A stretch of 23,083 bases of DNA from Verrucomicrobiota bacterium (GTDB lineage Bacteria > Verrucomicrobiota > Verrucomicrobiia > Limisphaerales > AV2), in the NCBI GenBank assembly GCA_003219345.1, contig QHOP01000371.1, forward strand, positions 1 to 23,083. The letters are read 5' to 3'. A program made the position numbers and the translations under genes. Position 1 is the stretch's first letter. Every line of letters starts with the position of its first letter. Shown here one piece after another: positions 1 through 7,356 of this stretch. The notes under the pieces were generated by a model. It was not told where the DNA came from. It saw only the letters and a program-made list of their open reading frames with translations, and ran no database searches.

Positions 1-257
1 AGGCCACCGCCTCCGTCGATACCGACACCGAGAAGCAGATTCAGGACGCCATCGCGCGGCTGATCAAGGGCCGCACGACCTTCGCGATCGCGCATCGCCT
101 GAGCACCCTGCGTAACGCCACGCGGTTGGTGGTCCTGAAGGACGGCAAGGTCGCCGAAGTCGGCACGCACGAAGAACTGCTGGAGAAGAAGGGCGAGTTC
201 CACCGCCTCGTACAGATGCAGCAGGCCATCAACAGAATCATCGAGATTCCCGGTTAA
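1..257 (+). CDS. ABC transporter ATP-binding protein, C-terminal end (partial)
   Basis: The frame is open from base 3 to the TAA at 255-257, about 84 residues; the gene begins outside the window. It reads as the end of an ABC-exporter nucleotide-binding domain. The D-loop region (ASVDTDTE) is followed by the switch His in AHRLST (His codon 93-95), and then by the usual tail LKDGKVAEVGTHEELL. ABC exporters hydrolyse ATP to move a substrate across the inner membrane. Substrate and membrane domain cannot be seen here. The next gene starts on the base after the stop codon, so the two are very probably translated together. That neighbour carries DUF1854, a domain I recall being annotated beside ABC transporters linked to cyanophycin metabolism, which is the only clue to its role. 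Confidence 0.9.
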   Translation, partial: ATASVDTDTEKQIQDAIARLIKGRTTFAIAHRLSTLRNATRLVVLKDGKVAEVGTHEELLEKKGEFHRLVQMQQAINRIIEIPG

Positions 258-788
258 ATGCCTGACACCGAAACAAAAACCTCAGAGTCTCCCGCCGAGG
301 CCGCGCAACTGGTCTTGCTTGACTTGAGGAAGCTGCACTTCTTCAAGCACGGCGCCACGTTGCGCCTCACCGTCGAAGAGGATCGTTCCCACCTGAAGGT
401 GAGCGTGCTGCGCGCCTTCCCGCTCTCCGAGCCTGACCGCTTCCTTAGCGTCCGGGACGGCGAGAACAAGGAAGTGGGGTTGATCGTCGATCCGGCCGGG
501 CTGAGTGACGAGAACCGGAAGCTCGTGCGTTCGGAACTTGTGCGGCGCTACCTCGTCCCGGCCGTCATCCGTATCCTCAGCGCGAAAGAGCGATTCGGGA
601 CAGTGGACTGGGAGATGGAGACCGACCGAGGCATGTGCAAGCTGACAACGCGGAACCTGCGCGAGAATGTACAACGGCCTGCTCCAGGCCGCATCATCAT
701 CAGCGACGTTGACGACAACCGCTACGACATTCGCGACATCGACGAACTCGACCTCAAGAGCCAGCAACTCCTCTTCCAGCACATGTAG
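258..788 (+). CDS. DUF1854 family protein, partner of the upstream ABC transporter
   Basis: A 176-residue soluble protein with no signal peptide or membrane segment. The ATG directly follows the stop codon of the ABC transporter gene, which fixes the start and indicates an operon. The order of motifs (LLDLRKLHFF near residue 22, SVRDGENKEVGLI near 65, LVRRYLVPAV near 94, DWEMETDRG near 118 and IISDVDDNRYDI near 147) matches my memory of DUF1854. That family usually sits next to an ABC transporter and has been annotated as cyanophycin metabolism-associated. Neither cyanophycin synthetase nor cyanophycinase is visible in this window, so the metabolic link is untested here. A regulatory or accessory role for the transporter is inference. 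Family assignment is moderately confident; molecular function is unknown. Confidence 0.75.
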   Translation: MPDTETKTSESPAEAAQLVLLDLRKLHFFKHGATLRLTVEEDRSHLKVSVLRAFPLSEPDRFLSVRDGENKEVGLIVDPAGLSDENRKLVRSELVRRYLVPAVIRILSAKERFGTVDWEMETDRGMCKLTTRNLRENVQRPAPGRIIISDVDDNRYDIRDIDELDLKSQQLLFQHM

Positions 789-791
789 GCT

Positions 792-856
792 CCCCTCACC
801 CTTCCCTCTCCCCTCGTCGGATGAGGTGAGAGAGTGGCTTTAGCCGGGTGAGGGGA
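792..856. repeat. CCCCTCACCC dispersed inverted repeat
   Basis: Perfect 10-bp arms, CCCCTCACCC at 792-801 and GGGTGAGGGG at 847-856, enclose a CT/AG-rich spacer with secondary pairing. It lies just after the DUF1854 stop. Related CTCACCC/CCTCTCCCC elements occur at 7225-7256 and 20430-20487, so this is a dispersed element. It could act as a terminator hairpin but has no T-tract. The remainder of 789-993 shows nothing else I recognise. Confidence 0.6.
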
Positions 857-993
857 GAGGCGCACCCGACATTTATCGGAAATTACTTTTGGCAACCTCT
901 CTATAGCGATAGGCGACATGACTCTGGCCGTTCCGGTCTGACCAACGGTCTGCGGACTTCCCATCGCCGGACGTTTCATGTTAAATGCGGGGC

Positions 994-1872
994 ATGAAAC
1001 ACTCCCTGCTCCATTTGCTCGGTTCATTCGCTTTGGCTTGTTGGGCCAACTCCACAATCGCGGCGGACAAGCATGCGGCCGGCATCGGGCCGGCTTTCAA
1101 AGGACCGATCGGCCTTCAACTGTACAGTCTGCGCGATCAGTTCGCCAAAGATGTCCCGGCAACACTGAACCAGGTCCGCGGCTTTGGCGTTACCTACGTC
1201 GAGTTGGCCGGGACCTACAATCTGACGCAGGAAAAATTTAAAGAACAACTCGACGCCAGAGGACTCAAGCCGATCAGCGGCCATTTCGCTTATGAACGTT
1301 ATCGCGACGACATCGAAGGCGTCGCGCGCGACGCGAAAACGCTGGGCTTGCAGTACGCCGGCTGCGCCTGGATTCCGCACAACGACCCGTTCGACGAAAA
1401 GACCTGTCGCGAAGCTGCCGCGGTCTTCAATCGCGCCGGCGATGCGCTGGCGAAACATGGCCTAAAGTTTTTCTATCACACGCACGGCTACGAATTTCAG
1501 CCCCGCGGCAACGGAACGCTGTTTGACCTGTTGATGGCCGAGACCAACCCGAAGCGCGTCCGCTACGAAATGGATGTGTTCTGGATTGTTCATCCCGGAG
1601 AGGACCCGGTGAAACTGCTCGAAAAATACGGCACCCGTTTCGAGTTGATGCACGTCAAAGACATGAGGAAGGGCACCCCGACCGGACTGCTCACCGGACA
1701 TTCGGAGGTCACCAACGACGTCGCGCTCGGCGCCGGCATCATGGATTGGCCCGCCATTTTGAAAGCGGCGAAGAAAGCCGGTGTGAAATGGTACTTTATC
1801 GAAGACGAATCGCCGACTTCGGTGGAACAAATCCCGCGGAGTCTGCGCTTTCTGGAGCAGGTAAAGTTTTAG
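994..1872 (+). CDS. Exported sugar phosphate isomerase/epimerase-like protein (xylose isomerase-like TIM barrel)
   Basis: About 292 residues. The N terminus has a basic start, a hydrophobic stretch (LLHLLGSFALACWA) and a likely signal peptidase I site near NSTIA-ADK, so it probably acts outside the cytoplasm. The mature part has the AP-endonuclease-2/xylose-isomerase-like fold signature: GLQLYSLRDQF, ELAGTYNL, SGHFAYERY, FFYHTHGYEF, YEMDVFWIVHPG, MHVKDMRKG and a final YFIEDE. Acidic and His residues in the last four motifs are candidate metal ligands. Exported members of this family are common in Verrucomicrobiota and Planctomycetota, where they are presumed to act on sugars; the substrate is not predictable. 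An alternative in-frame ATG lies at 985; I prefer 994 because it gives a conventional MKH signal start. It ends convergently, overlapping the next gene's stop by a few bases. Confidence 0.85.
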   Translation: MKHSLLHLLGSFALACWANSTIAADKHAAGIGPAFKGPIGLQLYSLRDQFAKDVPATLNQVRGFGVTYVELAGTYNLTQEKFKEQLDARGLKPISGHFAYERYRDDIEGVARDAKTLGLQYAGCAWIPHNDPFDEKTCREAAAVFNRAGDALAKHGLKFFYHTHGYEFQPRGNGTLFDLLMAETNPKRVRYEMDVFWIVHPGEDPVKLLEKYGTRFELMHVKDMRKGTPTGLLTGHSEVTNDVALGAGIMDWPAILKAAKKAGVKWYFIEDESPTSVEQIPRSLRFLEQVKF

Positions 1873-2552
1873 TTGTCCAACCGCCGGATTTGGAACTCCG
1901 TGACTCGCGCCCAATGCTCGACGTTGGCCGGTCCCTGGTAAAACTGAAGACTGATTTTGGCTGTGCGCTCGGCGGGCGCCGGCAAATCGCATTCGCCGGC
2001 CTCGTGCCAATGGTCTGAACCGGGTGTGCGGAAATGGCCGTGGACGCGACTGCCTTGGACGGAAAGCCGAAGCCGCACGGTGAAGGATTGCAAGGGTATG
2101 ATGGCAATAGTTCGCGTCTTGTCGTTTTCTTCACGCCCCATGACAATGCTCAATTTGCCGTCCACCAATTCCTGACCCAGCTTCACCATGTGGCCGTCGT
2201 CGTAATACCAGACCAGGTCCGCCTGCTCATACTGGCCGCTGGGACGGTTCTCGACATTCACGGAGACTTCGATTTTGTTTTTCGCCGCGTCCGGCGCCGG
2301 TCGCACCAGCACATTTCTTGCGTCGTTGGCCGGTCCCCACATGTTGCCCGGCTCCAGGCGCACTTCCAAACCGTGGTCCATCACGCGCCAGGCCGCGCGG
2401 TGCTCACGCACCCACGACCAGCCTTCGCTCAACTTGCCGTCGAAATCGTCGCGAAAGAGGAGTTCGTCCGCTTGACACGCTGAGATCTGGAGAAGCCCCA
2501 GCGCCAGAATTGTCCGCCCCACAATTTTCATGAGCAATGGCTGAGAATTCAC
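1869..2552 (-). CDS. Secreted or lipoprotein with DUF1349/concanavalin-like beta-sandwich domain
   Basis: A 227-residue protein on the minus strand. The N terminus carries a signal sequence (KIVGRTILALGLLQISAC). ISAC fits a lipobox, so Cys26 may be lipidated; an ordinary signal peptidase I cut after CQA is the alternative. The rest looks like a concanavalin A/LamG-type jelly roll of the DUF1349 or laminarinase-lectin type: FRDDFDGKLSEGWSWVRE, WRVMDHGLEVRLEP, EQADLVWYYDDGHMVKLG and SLQFYQGP. Such domains bind or accompany carbohydrate-active proteins. No catalytic residues are evident, so carbohydrate binding is a fold-based inference. Its stop overlaps the convergent isomerase-like gene. Its 5' end faces the TolB-like gene at 2701, making 2553-2700 a divergent promoter region. 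Confidence 0.8.
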   Translation of the reverse strand: MNSQPLLMKIVGRTILALGLLQISACQADELLFRDDFDGKLSEGWSWVREHRAAWRVMDHGLEVRLEPGNMWGPANDARNVLVRPAPDAAKNKIEVSVNVENRPSGQYEQADLVWYYDDGHMVKLGQELVDGKLSIVMGREENDKTRTIAIIPLQSFTVRLRLSVQGSRVHGHFRTPGSDHWHEAGECDLPAPAERTAKISLQFYQGPANVEHWARVTEFQIRRLDN

Positions 2553-2619
2553 CTGTGATCCCAGGGTGACAAGTCTGTTTCAGCATGTCCGGGAATCAGG
2601 GAGGGCGGCTCGCGTGCAG

Positions 2620-2640
2620 CGGTCGGCGACGCGCCGACCG
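2620..2640. other. GC-rich perfect hairpin in a divergent intergenic region
   Basis: CGGTCGGCG at 2620-2628 and CGCCGACCG at 2632-2640 form a perfect 9-bp stem with a 3-base loop. It lies between the two divergent genes at 2552 and 2701. There is no following T-tract, so it is not a standard terminator. It could be a worn repeat or a regulatory hairpin. Confidence 0.45.
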
Positions 2641-2700
2641 ACCGCGGAATTCAAATATTGCGGAATTGTCAGAACACGTGGCAGCTGCTCTAATCTGTGC

Positions 2701-4341
2701 ATGAACCGTCTCCCCGTAGCGGCGTCTCGGCAGAGCGCCGCAATTCGTGGGGAGAACAGTCAGCGGCGCTCTGCCGAGACGCCGCTACGCCAAGATGCAT
2801 GGTCCCGGTGCGCGGTTGCAAAACCGTGGAAACTTCCTCGGAATTTCCACACCCAGCTCTCCGCCATTGCTTTTGGCTTTTGCCTTTTGTTTCTGCAGGC
2901 CGCCGCTGGCGTCGAGGCTTCAACGTTCGGACCGTTCGAGGGCCACGGCGACGTTGGCAACGTCCTCAGGGCCGGCTCGGTCGAATATGATCCTGCGAAA
3001 CAAACTTATCTCATCGCCGGTGGAGGAGAAAATATGTGGTTCACCAACGATGCATTTCATTTCGTCTGGAAAGAAATGACGGGCGAGGTCGCGCTCACGG
3101 CGGACATTCGCTGGATCGGCGCGGGCGGCAATGCCCACCGCAAAGCGTGTCTGCTGATTCGCCAGAGTCTGCAACCCGACTCGCCGTACGCCGACGCCGT
3201 CGTCCACGGTGATGGCCTCACGTCGCTTCAGTACCGTGAGAACGCCGGCGGTCCGACGCGTGAAATCCAATCGAATGTCTCAGCGCCGCGACGGGTCCGA
3301 GTCGAAAAAGAGGGCGATTACGTCTCTATGTCCGTGGCCACCGAAGGCGCGGCGCTCCACGCAGCCGGCGGCGCCTTCAAAATCAAATTCCGCGAGCCGT
3401 TCTACGTCGGATTAGGAGTTTGCGCCCACGACAACAACGCGCTGGAGAAAGCCGTCTTCTCCAACGTCGAAATCTCGACTCCAAAACCGCAAGCGAGCGG
3501 TAAGCCGGCGCTCGAATCCACACTGGAAACCGTCGCCATCGCCTCCAAAGACCGGCGCGTCGTCTATCACACGAGCGATCACATCGAAGCGCCCAACTGG
3601 TCGCGCGACGGGAATTACTTCCTGCTCAACCGCGCCGGCCGCATCTGCAAACTGCCGGTCGCCGGCGGCGAACCGGAGTTGCTTGACACCGGATTCGCCA
3701 CGCGCTGCAACAATGACCACGGCCTCTCGCCCGACGGCATGCAACTGGCCATCAGCGACCAGTCGCAGGAGCGCAAATCGCTCATTTACATCCTGCCCAT
3801 CGAGGGCGGGACGCCGCGCCGCGTCACCCGTCCCGGCCCGTCCTACTGGCATGGCTGGTCGCCGGACGGCAAGACGCTCGCCTTTTGCGGCGAACGCAAT
3901 GGCGAGTTCGACATCTACACCATCCCGGTCGAGGGTGGCGACGAAAAGCAGCTCACCACAACGCCCGGTCTGGACGACGGCCCGGATTACTCGCCCGACG
4001 GACAATTCATTTACTTCAACTCGGAACGGACCGGCGCGATGCAAATCTGGCGGATGAAGCCCGACGGCAGTGATCAGGAACAGATCACCTCTGACGATTA
4101 CAACAACTGGTTTCCGCATCCTTCGCCGGACGGAAAATGGATTGTCTTTCTTTCCTACGAGAAGGACGTGAAAGAGCATCCCGAGAACAAGGACGTGATG
4201 CTCCGGCTCATGCCGGCGGGCGGAGGCGAAATTCAAGTGCTGGCCAAACTGTTCGGCGGACAAGGAACCATCAACGTGCCTTCCTGGTCGCCCGACAGCC
4301 GGAAGCTGGGTTTCGTCAGTTATCGGCTGGTGAAACCTTGA
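2701..4341 (+). CDS. Secreted TolB/PD40 beta-propeller protein with N-terminal lectin-like domain
   Basis: Read from the ATG at 2701 it has 546 residues; the frame stays open upstream to 2566 but that stretch is unconvincing. A signal-type hydrophobic segment (LSAIAFGFCLLFLQAAAGVEA) lies around residues 53-73, preceded by an unusually long N terminus because the palindrome at 2716-2788 is in frame there. A beta-sandwich domain follows (FEGHGDVGNV to VFSNVEI, roughly residues 78-260). After it come TolB-type propeller repeats: NWSRDGNYF, GLSPDGMQL, GWSPDGKTL, DYSPDGQFIYF, HPSPDGKWIVF and SWSPDSRKLGF. PD40 repeats form a beta-propeller that usually mediates protein or ligand binding; six or so are visible. 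Likely periplasmic or secreted. Specific function unknown. Confidence 0.82.
   Translation: MNRLPVAASRQSAAIRGENSQRRSAETPLRQDAWSRCAVAKPWKLPRNFHTQLSAIAFGFCLLFLQAAAGVEASTFGPFEGHGDVGNVLRAGSVEYDPAKQTYLIAGGGENMWFTNDAFHFVWKEMTGEVALTADIRWIGAGGNAHRKACLLIRQSLQPDSPYADAVVHGDGLTSLQYRENAGGPTREIQSNVSAPRRVRVEKEGDYVSMSVATEGAALHAAGGAFKIKFREPFYVGLGVCAHDNNALEKAVFSNVEISTPKPQASGKPALESTLETVAIASKDRRVVYHTSDHIEAPNWSRDGNYFLLNRAGRICKLPVAGGEPELLDTGFATRCNNDHGLSPDGMQLAISDQSQERKSLIYILPIEGGTPRRVTRPGPSYWHGWSPDGKTLAFCGERNGEFDIYTIPVEGGDEKQLTTTPGLDDGPDYSPDGQFIYFNSERTGAMQIWRMKPDGSDQEQITSDDYNNWFPHPSPDGKWIVFLSYEKDVKEHPENKDVMLRLMPAGGGEIQVLAKLFGGQGTINVPSWSPDSRKLGFVSYRLVKP
2716..2788. repeat. GTAG-headed palindrome with perfect 26-bp arms (REP-like, locus A)
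   Basis: Arms at 2716-2741 and 2763-2788 are exact reverse complements over 26 bases, with a 21-base spacer. Each arm starts outward with GTAGC and contains its own hairpin (GCGGCG pairing with CGCCGC). The element begins 15 bases after the ATG at 2701 and is read in frame, adding residues such as VAASRQSAAI before the signal peptide. The architecture matches the other GTAG-headed pairs in this window, but the stem sequence is a different subfamily. Confidence 0.9.
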
Positions 4342-4401
4342 GCCGTCGGATTAGCCACCGGACTGTGACGGATGTTTCCCTGCCGCACACGAAAACAGGC
4401 G

Positions 4402-4420
4402 TTGGGTTGGCCCAATTTTT
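4402..4420 (+). terminator. Possible intrinsic terminator after the TolB-like gene
   Basis: TTGGG at 4402-4406 and CCCAA at 4411-4415 can form a 5-bp stem with a TTGG loop, followed by TTTTT. It lies 60 bases after the stop at 4341 and before the sigma factor gene. The stem is short, so it is only a candidate. No convincing promoter was identified in 4342-4484. Confidence 0.35.
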
Positions 4421-4484
4421 CCACTAAACCTTTTCACCCAAAATCCCACTAACCTTAAGAGCAACCTGCGCGTCGGAACACGTT

Positions 4485-5015
4485 ATGGGGAATCTCAAAG
4501 GCGACTTCGAGTCGGAGGCGGAAGCGGTTTACCCCGCTCTGGTGCGGGCCGCAACCGTTCTCTGCTGGTCTCGGTCGGACGTAGAAGATGCGGTTCAGGA
4601 GACTTTGATGAGCGCGTTCAAATCATATTCGTCCTTCCGAGGCGATTCGTCCTTCCTGACCTGGACTTACGCGATCCTCGCGAGGGTCGCGTCGGCGGCA
4701 AACCGGCAGCGCTTCAGGCGCATACCTGCTGACTACGCCGCTGATCGGCCGGTGCAACTCCCGCCCGTGGACGGCACCGTGATTGTTGACGAAGAAGCTC
4801 GTTGTCTCATCGACGCGGTGAGGTCGCTTCCAGAACGGCAGAGGGAAATGGTTACGCTCCACTTTCTCCAGGAGCTTTCCTACGGCGAGATAGCCGAGGC
4901 CCTCGGGATCTCGGTGGGCACGGTGAAGGCAACGATTTTCGCGGCAAAAACATTCCTTCGTTCGGCCCTTGCCAAGAAGGATATCCGTAAGGGGGCAACC
5001 CATGTCTTGTTTTGA
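4485..5015 (+). CDS. ECF-type RNA polymerase sigma factor
   Basis: A 176-residue sigma-70 family protein with only regions 2 and 4, as is typical of extracytoplasmic-function sigma factors. Region 2 is visible as DVEDAVQETLMSAFKSYSSF followed by FLTWTYAILARVASAANRQR (roughly residues 32-77). Region 4 is LPERQREMVTLHFLQELSYG and EIAEALGISVGTVKATIFAA (roughly 115-155), containing the helix-turn-helix. It directs RNA polymerase to a dedicated set of promoters. The next gene overlaps its last 14 bases and encodes an anti-sigma factor with a zinc-binding motif and one membrane span, so activity is probably controlled by release from that partner. The target regulon is unknown. The ATG at 4485 has no strong Shine-Dalgarno sequence. 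Confidence 0.93.
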   Translation: MGNLKGDFESEAEAVYPALVRAATVLCWSRSDVEDAVQETLMSAFKSYSSFRGDSSFLTWTYAILARVASAANRQRFRRIPADYAADRPVQLPPVDGTVIVDEEARCLIDAVRSLPERQREMVTLHFLQELSYGEIAEALGISVGTVKATIFAAKTFLRSALAKKDIRKGATHVLF

Positions 5016-5565
5016 TCCTGAATCACTGACGGCTTTCGCTGACGGCGAGCTCGACGCATCGGCGGTGGCGGCCATTGAGCGTCATCTCCACGACTGCGCT
5101 TCCTGCCGGCAGTTCGTGGACGAAATGCGACGGCTCGACGCGTGCGGCCGGTCTGCGCTTCGAACGATTCACGTGATGCCTCATGGCCGCTCGGTTGTGA
5201 TTCCCGAAACGGCAACGAGGCCTCGCGTGTTGCGCCCGGTTGCGCTCGCGGCAGCAGCCATCATTTTTGTGACCGTGTCCGGTGCCTTCTGGTTTGTCGC
5301 TTTCAGGCATAGGGAACCGCGACCGGTATCGGCTCCCATCCAAGCGGCAAAGAGCCCATCGGCCACAGACCGGCTCAACACGGCCCAAGACAAGCAGCCG
5401 GCAAGCGGCGACGATTTCAGAGCATCATCTGATGAGACTTTTGAGCGTTGGGCGGAGCCTTACCGTCGCTTGCGAATTCCACTCGTGCCCCTGGAAGAGG
5501 TGGCCAACCACAAACCTCCCGAGATTCTGCCGACACTGCCTGCAACCACAAAACCAAACATATAA
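5002..5565 (+). CDS. Zinc-finger (ZAS) transmembrane anti-sigma factor
   Basis: About 187 residues from the ATG at 5002. The start is supported by the GGGGG-containing ribosome site at 4989-4995 and by the 14-base overlap with the sigma factor gene. The N-terminal segment MSCFDPESLTAFADGELD leads into a His-x3-Cys-x2-Cys motif (HLHDCASC), the zinc-binding anti-sigma signature that holds the sigma factor. A single membrane helix follows (PVALAAAAIIFVTVSGAFWF, about residues 74-95). The rest is a low-complexity periplasmic tail ending in EILPTLPATTKPNI. The membrane position suggests that an envelope signal is relayed to the sigma factor. An earlier in-frame ATG at 4969 lies inside the sigma gene and is less likely. 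Confidence 0.88.
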   Translation: MSCFDPESLTAFADGELDASAVAAIERHLHDCASCRQFVDEMRRLDACGRSALRTIHVMPHGRSVVIPETATRPRVLRPVALAAAAIIFVTVSGAFWFVAFRHREPRPVSAPIQAAKSPSATDRLNTAQDKQPASGDDFRASSDETFERWAEPYRRLRIPLVPLEEVANHKPPEILPTLPATTKPNI

Positions 5566-5581
5566 ATTCATGGGAAGGTCT

Positions 5582-7174
5582 ATGAAACTTATACCATCAT
5601 CGAGACCAAAACTTACCCTGCTGATACTTGCAGCCGTCCTTACCGCGTCCGCTCCGTGCGCTCGTGCGCAGAAGACATTCGATCTGCCCATCTACCGTGA
5701 ATCGGTTGACCAGGCCGCATCCGCGGAGAACCTCAAAGCCGTCGCGTTGAAATCCACAGATCCGCAGGTTCTGCTCGGTCTGGCCTTTCTTGCTCGAGTG
5801 GGAGACCCCGTCCGAAAGGAGCTCTCGGAAATGGTCGTGGAGACCACCCCGGCGTATGCACCCGTTGTCGCCGTACTGGGCATAATGATGGACGGTGCCG
5901 ACGAAAGATCCGTTGACGAACTCATCCGGCGCGACCCGGATAACGCGCTCGGATACTACCTGCAAGGCAACCTGCTGTATCAATCCCGCAAGGAGAACGA
6001 ATCGCTTGAGGCGTTGAGGAAAGCAGCGGCGTGTTCGGAACTGCGCCTCTATGAATCCATCACCGGCGAGGCGCTCTTCAAGGCGCTGGATGCATTGAAT
6101 CTCAAGGGGCGCGACCGGCTGTGCGCCTCGAGTTGGATCGCAACACGATCGTCCAACTTTTACATTATTTATCTGCAACCCTTATACGGGACGTTGTCGG
6201 AGTTGGCCCGGCACGCCGACGTGGGGATACGCAAGGAGATTTCCGAAATGCTCCTGGTCATGGGAGGCCATCTCTTTAACAGCAATTTCAACAACCGCAC
6301 ATTCGCCGAGCGCGCGGTCCAGTCTGCGTTCCGACTGAAGGCCGAAATCGCCGCGGCCGAGAAGTCCCCGACCATGAACGGCTACGTGACGGTTGTCCAG
6401 GCGCTCGTCAGCGTGAGGTTGAGTTGGCCCGGTATCGAGGAGAGAAAACAAACGCCTCTCGAATTGGCGAGTTTCCTGCCGAGCAGGATTTTCAGGGCGT
6501 TCGCCGTTGTTGATCCGGCCAGGATGAACGCCGCGAACCTCGTGGAAATGCGCGTTAACCTCGCCGACAGCGACAAGGCTGCTTTCGATAAAGCCAAGGA
6601 GGATTCAGTCAAGGCCGCCACCGGCCTTCTTGATGTGGCGCTCACCGATCCGGACGGCATCGTGGGCGCCTACCTAACGGGGCTGCCCCCGGCCCGGACC
6701 AACGAGGCAGGTCCCTGGGTGTCCCGGCTTAGCTACGTCGAGAAACTGATGCTCAACAGACCGGATGTCTTCAGGGCGCTCGCAGCCAACGAACAGGCAA
6801 TGGATGCGTTGTACCAGGCAGGTCACCGTGACCTTTCGCGGAGCAACATGAGAAGGATGATGGAGATCGGGCTTGGGATTTTCAGCTACGCCTCCGACCA
6901 CGACAAAAACTTTCCCGACAACATCAACGTCCTTTTCGAGAAGCAGTATTTGAAATCTCCCCTCGCGGCCAGCTCGCTCCACACCGGCAAACCATACGTT
7001 TACGTTGCTGCGGGCGAAAAGGTGCCCGAGAAATCGAGCGACCTGGCCCAATTGCTACTGCTCTATGATGACAACGCGTCGCAGGGCTGCTATCAGTGTG
7101 TCATGGCCGACGGACACGGCGAGAGTATGCCGGTGGACAAGGTAAAGGAGCAACTCACTAAACGGGGCAAATGA
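5582..7174 (+). CDS. Secreted protein of unknown function with C-terminal H-x9-DG-like segment, in the sigma/anti-sigma operon
   Basis: About 530 residues from the ATG at 5582, chosen because GGGAAGG at 5572-5578 is a good ribosome site. An in-frame ATG at 5570 also exists. It has a clear signal peptide (KLTLLILAAVLTASAPCARA, cut before QKTFD). The middle (residues ~30-400) is helix-rich, with possible TPR-like features such as DNALGYYLQGNLLYQSRKEN, but I do not recognise a family. The last ~95 residues (EIGLGIFSYASDHDKNFPDN, YLKSPLA, CVMADGHGESMP) resemble the C-terminal part of prepilin-like H-x9-DG proteins common in Verrucomicrobiota and Planctomycetota, here without the pilin N terminus. 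It starts 16 bases after the anti-sigma gene, so it is probably co-transcribed and may be a sensor or output of the system. Confidence 0.75.
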   Translation: MKLIPSSRPKLTLLILAAVLTASAPCARAQKTFDLPIYRESVDQAASAENLKAVALKSTDPQVLLGLAFLARVGDPVRKELSEMVVETTPAYAPVVAVLGIMMDGADERSVDELIRRDPDNALGYYLQGNLLYQSRKENESLEALRKAAACSELRLYESITGEALFKALDALNLKGRDRLCASSWIATRSSNFYIIYLQPLYGTLSELARHADVGIRKEISEMLLVMGGHLFNSNFNNRTFAERAVQSAFRLKAEIAAAEKSPTMNGYVTVVQALVSVRLSWPGIEERKQTPLELASFLPSRIFRAFAVVDPARMNAANLVEMRVNLADSDKAAFDKAKEDSVKAATGLLDVALTDPDGIVGAYLTGLPPARTNEAGPWVSRLSYVEKLMLNRPDVFRALAANEQAMDALYQAGHRDLSRSNMRRMMEIGLGIFSYASDHDKNFPDNINVLFEKQYLKSPLAASSLHTGKPYVYVAAGEKVPEKSSDLAQLLLLYDDNASQGCYQCVMADGHGESMPVDKVKEQLTKRGK

Positions 7175-7224
7175 AAAGTTACGGTCACGACTGGGACCGT
7201 CGGATGGGGCCACACTTTCTTTCC

Positions 7225-7347
7225 CCTCACCCCGGCCCTCTCCCCTGGGGAGAGGGAGAATCCTCCTCCGTCTTCGGGCCATGCCCATGACGGAGTTTGC
7301 CAATCCACCCTTCGGACTTCCTTCGGCATTCGCCATTCGTCATTCGG
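7225..7347. repeat. CTCACCC/CCTCTCCCC palindrome and CATTCGN heptamers
   Basis: This is the space between two convergent genes. CCCTCTCCCC at 7236-7245 and GGGGAGAGGG at 7247-7256 form a perfect 10-bp palindrome, preceded by CCCCTCACCCC. It belongs to the same dispersed family as 792-856. At 7327-7347 three tandem heptamers read CATTCGC, CATTCGT and CATTCGG. The hairpin could stop transcription from either side, but there is no T-tract. Confidence 0.55.
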
Positions 7348-7356
7348 ATTTCCCTG

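Noticed and set aside
4475..4480. GGAACA as a -35 element of an ECF autoregulatory promoter
   Set aside because: It lies five bases before the sigma factor start codon, too close to serve as its promoter, and no matching -10 was seen.
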